A DNA stretch of 64,000 nucleotides. Origin: Roseicyclus mahoneyensis. Lineage in GTDB: Bacteria > Pseudomonadota > Alphaproteobacteria > Rhodobacterales > Rhodobacteraceae. The notes beneath the pieces are model-generated. The model worked only from the letters and a program-made list of their open reading frames with translations. It was not told the DNA's origin and did no database searches. The stretch's first letter is position 1. Each line of letters starts with the position of its first letter. Made by a program: the position numbers and the translations under genes. Shown one piece after another: positions 27,701 to 36,438 of this stretch. The DNA is taken from assembly GCF_003148775.1 (NCBI RefSeq), contig NZ_QGGW01000001.1, positions 620,001-684,000 of the forward strand, read 5' to 3'.

Positions 27701-28252
27701 GAGGGGCTTTCGGGCACCGGGCCCAAGGCGGGCGGGCCGTCCTACCTGCCGCGCTTCACCGCTGCGCCAGCCGGTGTCGCGCAGGTGGCGCCCGCCGCGC
27801 AGGCTGACCTGACCGCGCTGGCAACGGGTCTTTCCGCCCTGCCCGATCCAAGGGACCGGGTGCTGTCGGTCGAGAACCTGCCGGGGCCGACAGGGGAATC
27901 CAACCGCCTGTCAACCCATCCGCGCGGCCGTGTGCTCTGCCTCGGGCCGGGGCGCGCGGCGGCGCGGGCGCAGCAGCGGCTGGCCGAGGCCGCAGGCTGC
28001 ACGGCGCTGGTGGTCGAGGGCGCGGTGCCCGCCGACTGGCTGCGCGACCTGAACCCGCTCGACGCCGTGATCTTCTGGGGCGAAGTTGCGGCCGCGCGCG
28101 ATCTGGCCAAGGCGCTGGCCGCGCGCGAGGGGGCGCTCACCCCGCTGATTACCGAGGCAGACCCGGCCCCGCGCCTGACGCTGGAGCGTCACCTGTGCAT
28201 CGACACGACAGCGGCGGGCGGCAACGCGGCGCTGCTGGCCGTGGCAAGCTGA
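24791..28252 (+). CDS. putA: Bifunctional proline dehydrogenase / P5C dehydrogenase
   Basis: This 1153-residue enzyme oxidises proline to glutamate. The FAD proline dehydrogenase barrel occupies about residues 100-490 (KINPGISIKLSALFPRYE, MLRLVKGAYWDMEIKRAQ). The aldehyde dehydrogenase domain follows (CISPWNFPLAIFTGQ, catalytic Glu in IGETGGLNA, catalytic Cys in FQSAGQRCSALR, EREIFGPVLHV), then a C-terminal conserved region. The N-terminal ribbon-helix-helix of E. coli PutA is absent, so it cannot repress its own gene; that role passes to the adjacent PutR. The ATG at 24791 follows AAGGAT. Confidence 0.95.
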   Translation: MPLDRAAPDLDRLRTALRAQHLAPEGPALAGLIAAHAPEADLRTRAVRRGTELVRKMRADKSPGLMEVFLAEYGLSTKEGIALMCLAEALLRVPDAATMDALIEDKIAPSEWGAHLGQSASSLVNASTWALMLTGRVLQDGEGMAGVLKGAVKRLGEPVIRAAVSRAMREMGQAFVLGQTMAEAMRRANAQERRGYAYSYDMLGEAAMTAADAEAYFKAYKGAITALAPACRSDDIKINPGISIKLSALFPRYEQGQRDRVMAELVPRVRDLARMARAQGMGLNIDAEEADRLDLSLDVIEALLADDQLAGWDGFGVVVQAYGKRASAVIDWLYALAETHDRKIMLRLVKGAYWDMEIKRAQVAGLTDFPVWTRKAATDVAYLCNARKLLGLTDRIFPQFATHNAHTVAAILEMGGDRDAYEFQRLHGMGEALHELVRADNGPRCRIYAPVGKHRDLLAYLVRRLLENGANSSFVNQVLDGAVPVERVARDPFEALEAAAPAAVVLPARLFGRSRANSAGFDLTDPVTQAEIDAARAPFATATWAAGPVLAGPLTGGAVWDVVNPARTSDRVGALTIAAEADIDTALAEARSWDAPVAERAAVLARAAEFYEARFGEIFALLAREAGKTLPDAVGELREAVDFLRYYAVEAPKLTAPARGVFACISPWNFPLAIFTGQIAAALAAGNGVIAKPAEATGLIAHLAVTLLHEAGVPRHALQLLPGPGSEVGAALASDPRIAGICFTGSTATAQAINRAKSDRLDPGAPLIGETGGLNAMIVDSTALPEQAVRDIIASSFQSAGQRCSALRLLYVQEDVAGPILEMLQGAMAELQLGDPWHLSTDIGPVIDDRAKAGIVAHIAAARAEGRVLAELAPPEGGSFVGPTILRLQGGIAALEREIFGPVLHVATYKARDLGRVVAAVNARGYGLTFGMHSRIDDRVQEVTGAIRAGNIYVNRNQIGAVVGSQPFGGEGLSGTGPKAGGPSYLPRFTAAPAGVAQVAPAAQADLTALATGLSALPDPRDRVLSVENLPGPTGESNRLSTHPRGRVLCLGPGRAAARAQQRLAEAAGCTALVVEGAVPADWLRDLNPLDAVIFWGEVAAARDLAKALAAREGALTPLITEADPAPRLTLERHLCIDTTAAGGNAALLAVAS

Positions 28253-28256
28253 CCCG

Positions 28257-28712
28257 TCAGCTTTCCGGATCGCCTTCGGCATGGCGGTAGACGCCCTGAG
28301 CTTCCAGCGCGTCGATCAGTTCGGCGGGCATGTATTGTTCGTCATGGCGGGCCAGGATCTCGGTCGCGATGAAGGTGCCATCGACCAGCCGCCCGGTGCC
28401 CACCATCCCTTCGCCCTCACCAAAGAGATCGGGCAAGATGCCGGTATAGGTCACGGGGATGGAGGCGCCACCATCGGTGACGCTGAAGCGTATGGTCTCG
28501 CCTTCGCCGCGGATCAGCGTGCCATCCTCGACCAGACCGCCGATGCGGAAGACCTCGGTGGGCGGCGGCGGGTTGGCGATGATCTCGGATGGCGGGCGGA
28601 AGAAATTGATGCCATCGCGCATCGCATAGCCAATCAGCCCGGCAGAAAGGGCCAGCGCCAGTGTGGCCACGATGACGATCTGGATCCGGCGTTGTTTTTT
28701 GAGGCCGCGCAT
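28257..28712 (-). CDS. ccmE: Cytochrome c maturation heme chaperone CcmE
   Basis: This 151-residue membrane-anchored chaperone passes heme to the CcmFH ligase in the periplasm. It has a positive N-terminus (KKQRR), one membrane anchor (residues 10-30), an OB-fold, and the covalent heme ligand His123 followed by Tyr127 in ARHDEQYMP. AAGGAG precedes the ATG at 28712. No other ccm gene adjoins it; ccmI is at 53897. It converges on putA with a 4-nt gap. Confidence 0.93.
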   Translation of the reverse strand: MRGLKKQRRIQIVIVATLALALSAGLIGYAMRDGINFFRPPSEIIANPPPPTEVFRIGGLVEDGTLIRGEGETIRFSVTDGGASIPVTYTGILPDLFGEGEGMVGTGRLVDGTFIATEILARHDEQYMPAELIDALEAQGVYRHAEGDPES

Positions 28713-28913
28713 CTTGAATGCTCTCCTTGTGTCAGTCTTTCGGGGGCGCGCACGAGCCCTGGCGCCGATCCCTGCCAGACCGACCAATCGCACATGGGGA
28801 TAGCAGAGTCCGAAATCGAGTGGGACGCGCCAAAAGGCAGCAGTGACGGCATGCGGATACGCTCATGCAAAGCATAAAGCATCAAGATATGTCCGCAAAC
28901 CCCTGATCCCGCT

Positions 28914-29729
28914 TTACTCCGCCGCCTCGAACTCGATCCGGCGACGCAGGAATTGCGTGGCCTTGTTCGATACCGATTTCGGATCGCCCGAGGTCAGGAA
29001 ACGCGATTTTACGCCGTGGCCCACCTTGTCGGGGTGGCGACCGAGGTAATCGGCCAGCGCTTCGGCCACCAGATCGGGCTGGGAATAGACCGCCACACCC
29101 GGCCCCAAAGCTTCGCGGAACACCTCTTCGACCAGCGGGTAGTGGGTGCAGCCAAGGATCGCGGCCTGCGGCTTGGGCATCCGGCGCATGAGCGCCTCGA
29201 CATGGCTGCGCACCAGCGCATCGGCGAGGATCATGTCGCCCATCTCGATCGCGTCGACAACGCCCGCGCAGGGCTGCGCCTCCACATCCACGCCGATGGC
29301 GCGAAAGGCCAGTTCGCGCTGAAAGGCACGGCTCGACACCGTGGCGGGCGTGGCAAACAGCGCGACGGTTTCCACCGCGACGGGGCGAGGCGGGGAATTG
29401 TCCCCCCATTTGCGCTCGGTCAGCGCCTCGATCAACGGCACGAAGACGCCCAGCACCCGCTTGCCCTCGGGCACCCAGCCCTCCTGCATCCGGCGCAGCG
29501 CTGCTGCGGACGCCGTGTTGCACGCAAGGATGACCAGATCGCAGCCCTGATCGAACAGGATCTGCACGCCCTTCGTGGTCAGCTCGTAGATGTCATCGGC
29601 GGTGCGCACGCCATAGGGCGTGTTGGCGTTGTCGCCGAAATAGACCAGCGGCGTATCGGGCAGACGGCGGGCGACCGCATCGAGCACCGTCAGACCGCCA
29701 AGGCCGCTGTCGAAAAGTCCCACTGCCAT
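28914..29729 (-). CDS. murI: Glutamate racemase
   Basis: This 271-residue cofactor-independent racemase makes D-glutamate for peptidoglycan. The catalytic cysteine pair lies in ILACNTAS and LGCTHYPLV, with [13 protein letters not shown] at the N-terminus and [11 protein letters not shown] downstream, all diagnostic. Its ATG overlaps the stop of the upstream acyltransferase gene by one base (TGATG), so the two envelope genes are coupled. Confidence 0.95.
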   Translation of the reverse strand: MAVGLFDSGLGGLTVLDAVARRLPDTPLVYFGDNANTPYGVRTADDIYELTTKGVQILFDQGCDLVILACNTASAAALRRMQEGWVPEGKRVLGVFVPLIEALTERKWGDNSPPRPVAVETVALFATPATVSSRAFQRELAFRAIGVDVEAQPCAGVVDAIEMGDMILADALVRSHVEALMRRMPKPQAAILGCTHYPLVEEVFREALGPGVAVYSQPDLVAEALADYLGRHPDKVGHGVKSRFLTSGDPKSVSNKATQFLRRRIEFEAAE

Positions 29730-30673
29730 CAGTATCTGTCCCTCAGGCCACCCAGAACCCGGCCCTGCGGGGCGTCGGGGTCACGGTGGCGGTCCTCGAA
29801 CTCAAAGCCGCGCGCCCGGCCATCCAGCGGCCGGGGGCTGAGGCCATAGGTGGTTTCGCGCAGAAACTCCATCATCGCCTTGGTGTCCTTGGCATAGGGG
29901 TCAAGGGCGGCGCGCGGGATCGGCTGGCCGATGACCACCTCGACGGGGCTGTTCACGCGGGCACGGAACTCCTTGATCAAAAGGCCCATGCGCAAGGTCG
30001 TGTGCAGATGGCTCATCAACTGGAACAGCCGGGAATTGTGGCCGTCAAAAAACACCGGCACCACGGTCGCATCGGATTTGGAGATCATGCGCGCGGTGAA
30101 TCCACGCCAGCCCGGGTCCATCGGCCGGCCAAAGGGGCGCGCGGCGGTCGAGACCGTGCCGCCCGGAAAGATGCCGATCGCCCCACCACCCGCCAAATAG
30201 CGCAGCGCCTCTTTCCGGGTCTCTAGGTTCAGTGCCAACGCCTCCTTGGTCTCGTCGAAGGAAATCGGCAAGATGACGCGGTTGATATCCTCGGCCTTGC
30301 GGAACACACGATGGGCGAGAATGCGGAAATCGCCGCGCACCACGCTCAGGATATGGCCCATCATCAGCCCGTCGAGGATGCCGTAGGGGTGGTTGGCGAT
30401 CAAGATCACCGGCCCCTCGCGCGGGATCAGGTCGAGCGATCCGCCGACCACCTTCAGTTCCAGCCCGTAGCGCTCCACGATGACCTGCCAGAAATCGCGG
30501 CCCTGCGCGACCTCGGCATCATAGCCTTCGGCGCGCCGGATCAGGCTGATGCGGCCGGTGGCATTCTCCATCACGCGGATCATCGCCCGCCCGCCGCGCG
30601 AGGCGGCCGAGGAGGCATAGGAAATCTCGCGCGCGACGGCGCGGGCGTTGTCTGGGATGCGGCGACGGGGCAT
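29729..30673 (-). CDS. PlsC-like phospholipid/glycerol acyltransferase
   Basis: This 314-residue protein has a PlsC acyltransferase domain with the catalytic NHPYGILD (usual motif NHx4D) near residue 90, followed by the glycerol-phosphate-binding FPGGTVST block and later VPVFFDGHN. The C-terminal tail is polar. It probably transfers acyl chains to a lysophospholipid, glycerol phosphate or aminolipid at the inner membrane; the acceptor is not known. The ATG at 30673 is preferred to a TTG at 30691, with a GAGG about 12 nt upstream. Confidence 0.8.
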   Translation of the reverse strand: MPRRRIPDNARAVAREISYASSAASRGGRAMIRVMENATGRISLIRRAEGYDAEVAQGRDFWQVIVERYGLELKVVGGSLDLIPREGPVILIANHPYGILDGLMMGHILSVVRGDFRILAHRVFRKAEDINRVILPISFDETKEALALNLETRKEALRYLAGGGAIGIFPGGTVSTAARPFGRPMDPGWRGFTARMISKSDATVVPVFFDGHNSRLFQLMSHLHTTLRMGLLIKEFRARVNSPVEVVIGQPIPRAALDPYAKDTKAMMEFLRETTYGLSPRPLDGRARGFEFEDRHRDPDAPQGRVLGGLRDRY

Positions 30674-30758
30674 GCCGGGTGTTGTCCTCAAGCGAAACCG
30701 TGGGTCAGGTGTAGGGCAGCGCCGCGAGTCGGTCCAGCGTGCTCAGCGCAGTCTGCGC

Positions 30759-31721
30759 TCAGCGTCGCGTCCAACCCCAAAGACAGATCATCTCCATAGC
30801 CACATGGGCCGCCGCCACCGCCGTGATCGCAGCATGATCGTAGGGCGGAGAGACCTCGACCACATCGCCGCCGACAAGGTTGATGCCGGCGAGGCCGCGC
30901 AGCAGCGCCGCCGCCTGCGCGCTCGACAGCCCGCCCCAGACCGGCGTGCCGGTGCCGGGCGCAAAGGCGGGGTCCAGCCCGTCGATGTCGAAGGACAGGT
31001 AGACCGGCCGGTCCTCCACCCGTGCCTTGAGGTCGGCGGCAACCGCCAAGGCGCCCCGCGCATGTACCTCGGCCGCGTCATGGATACGGATGCCCAAATT
31101 GTCCTCGACCACGGTGCGGATGCCGACATGGGCAGAGCGGGCGACGTCGATCAGCCCCTCCTTCACCGCCGTGTAGCAAAACGTGCCATGGTCGATCCGG
31201 GACGGGTCATCATCGACCCAGGTGTCGGTATGGGCATCGACCTGGATCAGGGCCAGCGGTCCATGTTTGGCGGCATGGGCGCGCAGGATCGGCAAGGTGA
31301 TCGAATGATCGCCGCCGAGCGTTATCAGCCCTGCGCCCGCCTTCAAGATGGCCGCCACATGCGCCTCGATCCGGGCCGGCAAATCGGCCGTGTGCGCATA
31401 GTCGAAAGCCATGTCGCCGCAATCGGCGATGGCGAAGCGTTCCAGCGGCGAAAACCCGTCCCAGCCATAGGGCGGATCGAAAGGCTGGAGCGTCGAAGCC
31501 TCGCGGATCGCGCGCGGCCCAAAGCGCGTGCCGGGGCGGTGCGTCACCGCCTGATCGAAGGGAATGCCCGTGATCGCCAGATCGACGCCCGAAAGGTCCT
31601 TGGTGTAGCGCCGCCGCAAGAAACTGGTCGCGCCAGAAAAGGCGTTCTCGAAGGCCAACCCCTTGAGATCGGCCCGCCCAAAGGCACCATCCACCTCGTT
31701 TTTCGCGTCTTCCAGCGCCAT
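30759..31721 (-). CDS. speB: Agmatinase-family ureohydrolase
   Basis: This 320-residue manganese ureohydrolase has the metal ligands in GGDHSIT, QVDAHTDTW and SFDIDGLDPAFAPGTGTP. It is a distinct branch from the paralogue at 134-1090, with DAHTD instead of DSHTD. The most likely activity is agmatine to putrescine plus urea, though guanidinobutyrate is possible. GGAGGG precedes the ATG at 31721. It is divergent from the flavin reductase gene. Confidence 0.85.
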   Translation of the reverse strand: MALEDAKNEVDGAFGRADLKGLAFENAFSGATSFLRRRYTKDLSGVDLAITGIPFDQAVTHRPGTRFGPRAIREASTLQPFDPPYGWDGFSPLERFAIADCGDMAFDYAHTADLPARIEAHVAAILKAGAGLITLGGDHSITLPILRAHAAKHGPLALIQVDAHTDTWVDDDPSRIDHGTFCYTAVKEGLIDVARSAHVGIRTVVEDNLGIRIHDAAEVHARGALAVAADLKARVEDRPVYLSFDIDGLDPAFAPGTGTPVWGGLSSAQAAALLRGLAGINLVGGDVVEVSPPYDHAAITAVAAAHVAMEMICLWGWTRR

Positions 31722-31860
31722 GACACCCTCCGCCCCGGTCGGGCAACACCTACGGCCCGGGCGCGGTATTTGTCCAGCCACCCCTCGCCCCTCGCGCGCT
31801 TGCCCTTATCTATGGCGTAGGGCAGGAACGACGCCACAGGCGCATCAGGGGTAGACCAAC

Positions 31861-32382
31861 ATGACGACAGACATGGCCGAGGCACAAGACACCCTGCGTG
31901 CCGCTTTTCTCGACGGGATGAGCCGCGCGGCCGCCTCCGTGTCGGTGGTCACCACCGACGGGCCTGCGGGCCGCGGCGGCGTGACCGTCTCGGCAATGAC
32001 CTCGATCTCGGCAGATGGCGATACCCCCACCATGCTCACCTGCCTCAACGCCACATCCTCGGCCCTGCCGCTGGTCTTGGAAAACGGCTGTTTCGCCATC
32101 AACGTGCTGCGCACCGGCCAGACCGACATCTCGGATGTCTTCTCGTCGCGCCGCCCCGCGCCGGGTGGCGACAAGTTCAACGCCGTCCTGACCGAAACGC
32201 TTGTCACCGGCGCGCCCTGCTTTTCGGAATCGCTGGTCAGCTTCGATTGCCGCCTCGTCTCGGCCGAGCGGATCGGCACGCACCACATCTGCATCGGTGC
32301 CGTCATGGGTGTGCGCAGCGCGCCCGAGGGCAGTCCGCTGCTCTACGGCATGCGCCGATACCTGCGCCCCGAGAACCACTGA
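31861..32382 (+). CDS. Flavin reductase-like FMN-binding protein
   Basis: This 173-residue protein belongs to the HpaC-type flavin reductase family. Typical segments are VSVVTTDGPAGRGGVTVSAM, SALPLVLENGCFAINVL, DKFNAVLTET and the C-terminal HHICIGAVMGV. Such proteins supply reduced FMN or FAD to a two-component monooxygenase, but no oxygenase is nearby, so the partner is unknown. An AGGGG lies before the ATG. It converges on the amidohydrolase gene across repeat family B. Confidence 0.83.
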   Translation: MTTDMAEAQDTLRAAFLDGMSRAAASVSVVTTDGPAGRGGVTVSAMTSISADGDTPTMLTCLNATSSALPLVLENGCFAINVLRTGQTDISDVFSSRRPAPGGDKFNAVLTETLVTGAPCFSESLVSFDCRLVSAERIGTHHICIGAVMGVRSAPEGSPLLYGMRRYLRPENH

Positions 32383-32390
32383 GCCCGCGT

Positions 32391-32450
32391 CTTCGTTTCA
32401 AAAATATCCCGGGGGCGTCCCGGAACGGGACGGGGGCAGAGCCCCCTCTT
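32391..32450. repeat. Intergenic repeat family B, copy 2, with terminator-like hairpin
   Basis: The element reads CTTCGTTTCAAAAATATCCC, then CCCGGAACGGG and GGGGGC-AGA-GCCCCC (32432-32446). It is the inverted counterpart of the copy at 24111-24169 and lies between the convergent flavin reductase and M20 genes. Confidence 0.7.
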
Positions 32451-32459
32451 GTCCCGGCC

Positions 32460-33626
32460 TCAGCCGCCGATGGGCAAGGCCCGCTCGGCGATCCGCGCCA
32501 GAAGGCTCGCTCCGATGGGCAAAAGTGCGTCGTTGAAGTCGAACTTCGGGTGATGCAGCCCCGCGCCCGGCCCCGCGCCGACAAACAGATAGGCGCCGGG
32601 GCGGGCCTGCAGCATGAAGGAGAAATCCTCGGCCCCCATCTCGCGCCCGGCTGCCCCGTCGACAAGCGCCGCGCCCACCACCTCGCCGGCCACTTCTGCG
32701 GCAAAGGCCGCACGGTCGGGGTCGTTGATGGTCGCGGGATAGCCTATGGCGTAGTCCAGCCGCGCCGCGACCCCGTAACTGGCCGCCTGCCCCGCCACGA
32801 TCTCCTCCATCCGGGCCATCACCATCGCCTGCACGGCAGGGTCGAAGGTCCGCACCGTGCCATTGATCATCGCCGTTCCGGGGATCACGTTGTCGGTCGT
32901 GCCCGCATGGATCTGCGTCACGGACACGACCAGATCCTGCATCGCATGATGGTTGCGCGACACGATGGTCTGGATCGCCTGCACCATCGACACGGCCGGC
33001 GGGATCGGGTCGGCGGTCTCGTGCGGCATCGCGCCATGACCGCCGCGCCCCTCGATCTGGATGGTGAACTCATCCACCGCCGCCATGATCGGCCCCGGCG
33101 TCGTCAGCACACGCCCGAGGTCAAGGCCCGGCACATTGTGCAGCGCATAGACCTCGGCAATGTCGAAACGGTCCATGATGCCTTCCGCAACCATCACACC
33201 CGCGCCGCCGCCATCCTCTTCCGCCGGCTGGAAGATCAGAGCGACCTTGCCGCGGAAATTCCGCGTCTCGGCGAGATAGGCGGCCGCCCCCAAAAGCATC
33301 GCGGTATGCCCGTCATGGCCGCAGGCATGCATCTTGCCGGGGATTGTCGAGGCATGCGGCACCCCCGTCTCCTCAAGGATCGGCAGCGCGTCCATGTCGG
33401 CGCGCAGGCCCACCACGGGCCCCGGTCCCTGCCCTTCGATGATCGCAACGATCCCGGTCTGTGCGATCCCCTGATGGATCTCGTCCACCCCGATCTCGAC
33501 CAGCCGCGCCGCGACGAAGGCGGCGGTGTCGCCGCAATCGAAGGCCAGTTCCGGATGCGCGTGCAGATGCCTGCGCCAGTCTGCCATCTGCGGGGCAAGG
33601 CCTGCGATACGGTTGATGACGGGCAT
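32460..33626 (-). CDS. M20D-family amidohydrolase (hippurate hydrolase-like)
   Basis: This 388-residue zinc peptidase-like enzyme removes acyl groups from N-acyl amino acids. The metal-binding residues lie in ADMDALPILEE, KMHACGHDGHTAML and QPAEEDGGGA, and the late GAEDFSFML carries the last ligand. The cysteine of ACGHDGHT is typical of the hippurate hydrolase and IAA-amino-acid hydrolase branch. GAGGAG precedes the ATG at 33626. It is divergent from mazG. Confidence 0.88.
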   Translation of the reverse strand: MPVINRIAGLAPQMADWRRHLHAHPELAFDCGDTAAFVAARLVEIGVDEIHQGIAQTGIVAIIEGQGPGPVVGLRADMDALPILEETGVPHASTIPGKMHACGHDGHTAMLLGAAAYLAETRNFRGKVALIFQPAEEDGGGAGVMVAEGIMDRFDIAEVYALHNVPGLDLGRVLTTPGPIMAAVDEFTIQIEGRGGHGAMPHETADPIPPAVSMVQAIQTIVSRNHHAMQDLVVSVTQIHAGTTDNVIPGTAMINGTVRTFDPAVQAMVMARMEEIVAGQAASYGVAARLDYAIGYPATINDPDRAAFAAEVAGEVVGAALVDGAAGREMGAEDFSFMLQARPGAYLFVGAGPGAGLHHPKFDFNDALLPIGASLLARIAERALPIGG

Positions 33627-33693
33627 GGCTGGACTCCTCGGGCAGGCTTCGGTCTAACCGGGTCATCCCTGACCCAAATCCCCGGCCCTCGCA

Positions 33694-34494
33694 ATGGACG
33701 ACCTTGCCACCCTGCCCCCGCTCGAACGCCTGCGTGCCATCATGGCAGCCTTGCGCGACCCCGTCACAGGCTGCCCCTGGGACGTGGATCAGAGCTTCGC
33801 CACCATCGCGCCCTACACGATCGAGGAGGCCTACGAGGTCGCTGACGCGATCGAACGGCAGGACTGGGCCGAGTTGAAGGGTGAATTGGGCGATCTGCTG
33901 TTCCAGTCGGTGTTCCACGCCCGCATGGCCGAGGAGGCGGGCCTCTTCGATCTCGACGATGTAGCCGCAGCCATCGCAAACAAGATGATTGCCCGCCATC
34001 CCCATGTCTTCGGTGAGCAAAGCAACGCCAAGACCGCCGAGCAGCAGGTCCAGGACTGGGAAACGGTCAAGGCGGCCGAGCGCGCGGCCCGCGCCCGTGG
34101 CGGTGTGCTGGACGATGTGGCGCTTGGCCTGCCCGCCCTGATGCGGGCCGAAAAGCTGCAAAAACGCGCCGCGCGGGTCGGCTTCGACTGGCCAGAGATC
34201 GACCCTGTCCTCGACAAGATCGCCGAGGAAGCGCGCGAGCTGGCCGAGGCGCGCGCCACCCTGCCGCAAGACAAGATCGAGGAGGAGATGGGCGATCTCC
34301 TGTTCGTCATGGCCAACCTCGCCCGGCACCTGAAGGTCGACCCGGAAACCGCCCTGCGCCGGGCCAACGCGAAATTCACCCGCCGCTTCGCCTTCATCGA
34401 GGCAGAGCTTGCCGCGCGCGGAAAGCGCGCGCAGGACAGCGACTTGGCGGAAATGGACGCACTTTGGGATGCCGCTAAAGCGGCGGGTCTCTGA
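33694..34494 (+). CDS. mazG: Nucleoside triphosphate pyrophosphohydrolase
   Basis: This 266-residue protein hydrolyses NTPs to NMPs and pyrophosphate and cleans aberrant nucleotides. Both MazG repeats are present, each with an ExxE-type metal site: CPWDVDQSFATIAPYTIEEAYE and ELKGELGDLLFQ in the first, EEMGDLLFVMANLARHLKVDPE in the second. The full length shows it is the housekeeping two-domain form rather than a phage single-domain one. It stands alone on the plus strand. Confidence 0.93.
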   Translation: MDDLATLPPLERLRAIMAALRDPVTGCPWDVDQSFATIAPYTIEEAYEVADAIERQDWAELKGELGDLLFQSVFHARMAEEAGLFDLDDVAAAIANKMIARHPHVFGEQSNAKTAEQQVQDWETVKAAERAARARGGVLDDVALGLPALMRAEKLQKRAARVGFDWPEIDPVLDKIAEEARELAEARATLPQDKIEEEMGDLLFVMANLARHLKVDPETALRRANAKFTRRFAFIEAELAARGKRAQDSDLAEMDALWDAAKAAGL

Positions 34495-34610
34495 AGCAAA
34501 GTCGTTGCGATACTGCAACAAAAGAGTCGCACTTGCCTAAATCCTGTGCGGAAAACCGGAGCCTTGCCTTATGCTGTGGATAGTCATTTTGAGTCCAGGA
34601 GGACACCGTG

Positions 34611-35234
34611 ATGTTCCGCAGCACTCTCATCGGCACCTGTTCCATGATCGTCGGCGCCAGTGCCGCGCTGGCCGAGGGCGGTCAGGCCCTGCCGCCGCCG
34701 CCGCCCCTCATCATCACCGAAGAGCGGTGTACGGCAGCTTTTGACTGCGCCTACATCGGCCTTGAATACGGTCGGGTGCGCGGAGACTGGGCCCAGACTG
34801 GCCTGACAACGCCGCTTGCCCTTGCAATGGAAGATGGCGACGCCTTGGGTGTCTTCGCAGGCTACAACTGGCAAAGCGGCAACCTGCTTTTCGGCGGCGA
34901 AATCCGTTACCTGAGTTTCAACGATTTTGCGACCGCCGCAGGGCTGCCCTTCGAGGTGGATAACGTTCTCGACCTGCGGGCGCGGCTGGGGTTCGCTGCC
35001 GACCGGGCGTTGTTCTACGGTGCGGTCGGCTACTCCATGGGCGACGCCACGGCGCCCGCCGGTGCATTTGACATCGACGGGTTCAACTTCGGCCTCGGGG
35101 CCGAATTCAACGTGACCGACGCCTTCTTCGTCGGGGTCGACTACACCGCCCGCGACATGGACGGCACCCTTGGCGCATTCACCTACGAAGGGGATGTGGA
35201 CACGCTGACCCTTCGCTTCGGCCTCCGTTTCTGA
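34611..35234 (+). CDS. Outer-membrane beta-barrel protein
   Basis: This 207-residue protein has a signal peptide (cleavage after ASAALAEG region) and a chain of alternating hydrophobic strands such as LGVFAGYNWQSG and LFYGAVGYSMG, ending in the C-terminal aromatic signature LRFGLRF. This is the layout of eight-stranded OmpA/OmpW-like barrels; the function is unknown. The ATG at 34611 is preferred over the GTG just before it because of its spacing to AGGAGG. A GC-rich hairpin follows the stop. Confidence 0.82.
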   Translation: MFRSTLIGTCSMIVGASAALAEGGQALPPPPPLIITEERCTAAFDCAYIGLEYGRVRGDWAQTGLTTPLALAMEDGDALGVFAGYNWQSGNLLFGGEIRYLSFNDFATAAGLPFEVDNVLDLRARLGFAADRALFYGAVGYSMGDATAPAGAFDIDGFNFGLGAEFNVTDAFFVGVDYTARDMDGTLGAFTYEGDVDTLTLRFGLRF

Positions 35235-35256
35235 CGCGACCGCAAACGGCTTCGGA

Positions 35257-35286
35257 ACAGGGCCGCGCCTGATGGTGCGGCCCTGT
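35257..35286 (+). terminator. Hairpin after the outer-membrane protein gene
   Basis: ACAGGGCCGC and GCGGCCCTGT form a perfect 10-bp stem around a 10-nt loop, starting 23 nt after the stop. There is no clear T-run. Confidence 0.6.
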
Positions 35287-35383
35287 CTCATGGCACGACA
35301 GGCGCGCGCGGACTTGCCCCCGGTCGCACAACGCGCCATGTCCTGCGCCATGGCCCCGTGCGGGCCCGCGCCGGGGAGATCAC

Positions 35384-36304
35384 ATGATGCGCCAGACCGC
35401 CGAAGCGCCCGGGGCCGCCACGCCAGCGCAGCCACTGCGCGCGGCAGTCTGGATGCTGGGTGCCATCGTCGCCTTTTCGGCCATGGCGGTGGCGGGCCGC
35501 GCGGCGTCACTGGAACTCGACACCTTCGAGATGATGACCTACCGCTCGATGATCGGGCTGGTGGTCGTACTGGCGGTGGCCAGTTGGGCGGGCACGCTGC
35601 GACAGGTCACGACGCGCCATCTGGGTGTGCAGTTCTTGCGCAATCTTTCGCATTTCACCGGCCAGAACCTGTGGTTCTACGCCATCACGGTAGCCCCCCT
35701 TGCACTGGTCTTTGCGCTGGAATTCACCTCGCCGCTCTGGACGATGATCTTTGCAGCGCTGTTTTTGGGTGAGCGGCTGACCGGCTGGAAGGTGCTGGCG
35801 GGTGTGATGGGCTTTGCCGGCGTTCTGATCGTGGTCCAGCCCGGCGCGCAGCCCGTGAGCATGGGCATGGTTGCGGCGGCCACGGCGGCGGTGTTCTTTG
35901 CCACTACGGCGATCCTGACCAAGCGGCTGACGCGGACCGAAAGCATCACCTGCATCTTGTTCTGGCTGACCGCGATGCAGCTGGTGATCGGGTTGATCGC
36001 CTGCCTGTGGGATGGCGACATGGCCGTGCCCTCGGTCGCCATGCTGCCATGGATCGCGGTGATCGGGCTGGGCGGGCTGACGGCGCATTTTTGCCTGACC
36101 AACGCGCTCAGCATCGCCCCTGCCTCGGTGGTGATGCCGATGGATTTCGCCCGCCTGCCCGCCATCGCGGTGGTTGGCATGCTGTTTTACGCCGAGGCGC
36201 TGCAGTGGGGCGTTGTCGTGGGGGCCATCGTGATCTTTGGCGCGAACTACCTCAACATCCTGACCAGCCAGCGCGTGAGCCGCCAGAGCCCGCAGGCACT
36301 GTAG
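35384..36304 (+). CDS. DMT-superfamily (EamA) transporter
   Basis: This 306-residue protein has ten predicted spans arranged as two five-span EamA repeats, for example FVALEF-like FALEFTSPLWTMIFAALFLGERL in the first half and SVVMPMDFARLPAIAVVGML in the second. Such proteins export amino acids, nucleobases or related metabolites from the inner membrane; the substrate cannot be inferred here. GGGGAG precedes the ATG. A 9-bp hairpin follows the stop. Confidence 0.85.
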   Translation: MMRQTAEAPGAATPAQPLRAAVWMLGAIVAFSAMAVAGRAASLELDTFEMMTYRSMIGLVVVLAVASWAGTLRQVTTRHLGVQFLRNLSHFTGQNLWFYAITVAPLALVFALEFTSPLWTMIFAALFLGERLTGWKVLAGVMGFAGVLIVVQPGAQPVSMGMVAAATAAVFFATTAILTKRLTRTESITCILFWLTAMQLVIGLIACLWDGDMAVPSVAMLPWIAVIGLGGLTAHFCLTNALSIAPASVVMPMDFARLPAIAVVGMLFYAEALQWGVVVGAIVIFGANYLNILTSQRVSRQSPQAL

Positions 36305-36313
36305 CAAATCTGA

Positions 36314-36336
36314 CACATTCCCGTTGGGGGAATGTG
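36314..36336 (+). terminator. Hairpin between the EamA and FadL-family genes
   Basis: CACATTCCC and GGGAATGTG form a perfect 9-bp stem with a 5-nt loop, 9 nt after the stop of the EamA gene. It could be a terminator or a leader structure of the downstream gene. Confidence 0.5.
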
Positions 36337-36438
36337 ACATCGCAAACCCTGACGCAGCGGAAGAATTGACCCGGTCTGACCGTTCACCGCTTATCAACCC
36401 TCAGGAGAGACATTCGGAACAATGTCGGGGAGGACACC

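Noticed and set aside
28713-28913. A small gene between ccmE and murI
   Set aside because: The open frames there lack a ribosome site and recognisable features; the stretch is treated as intergenic.
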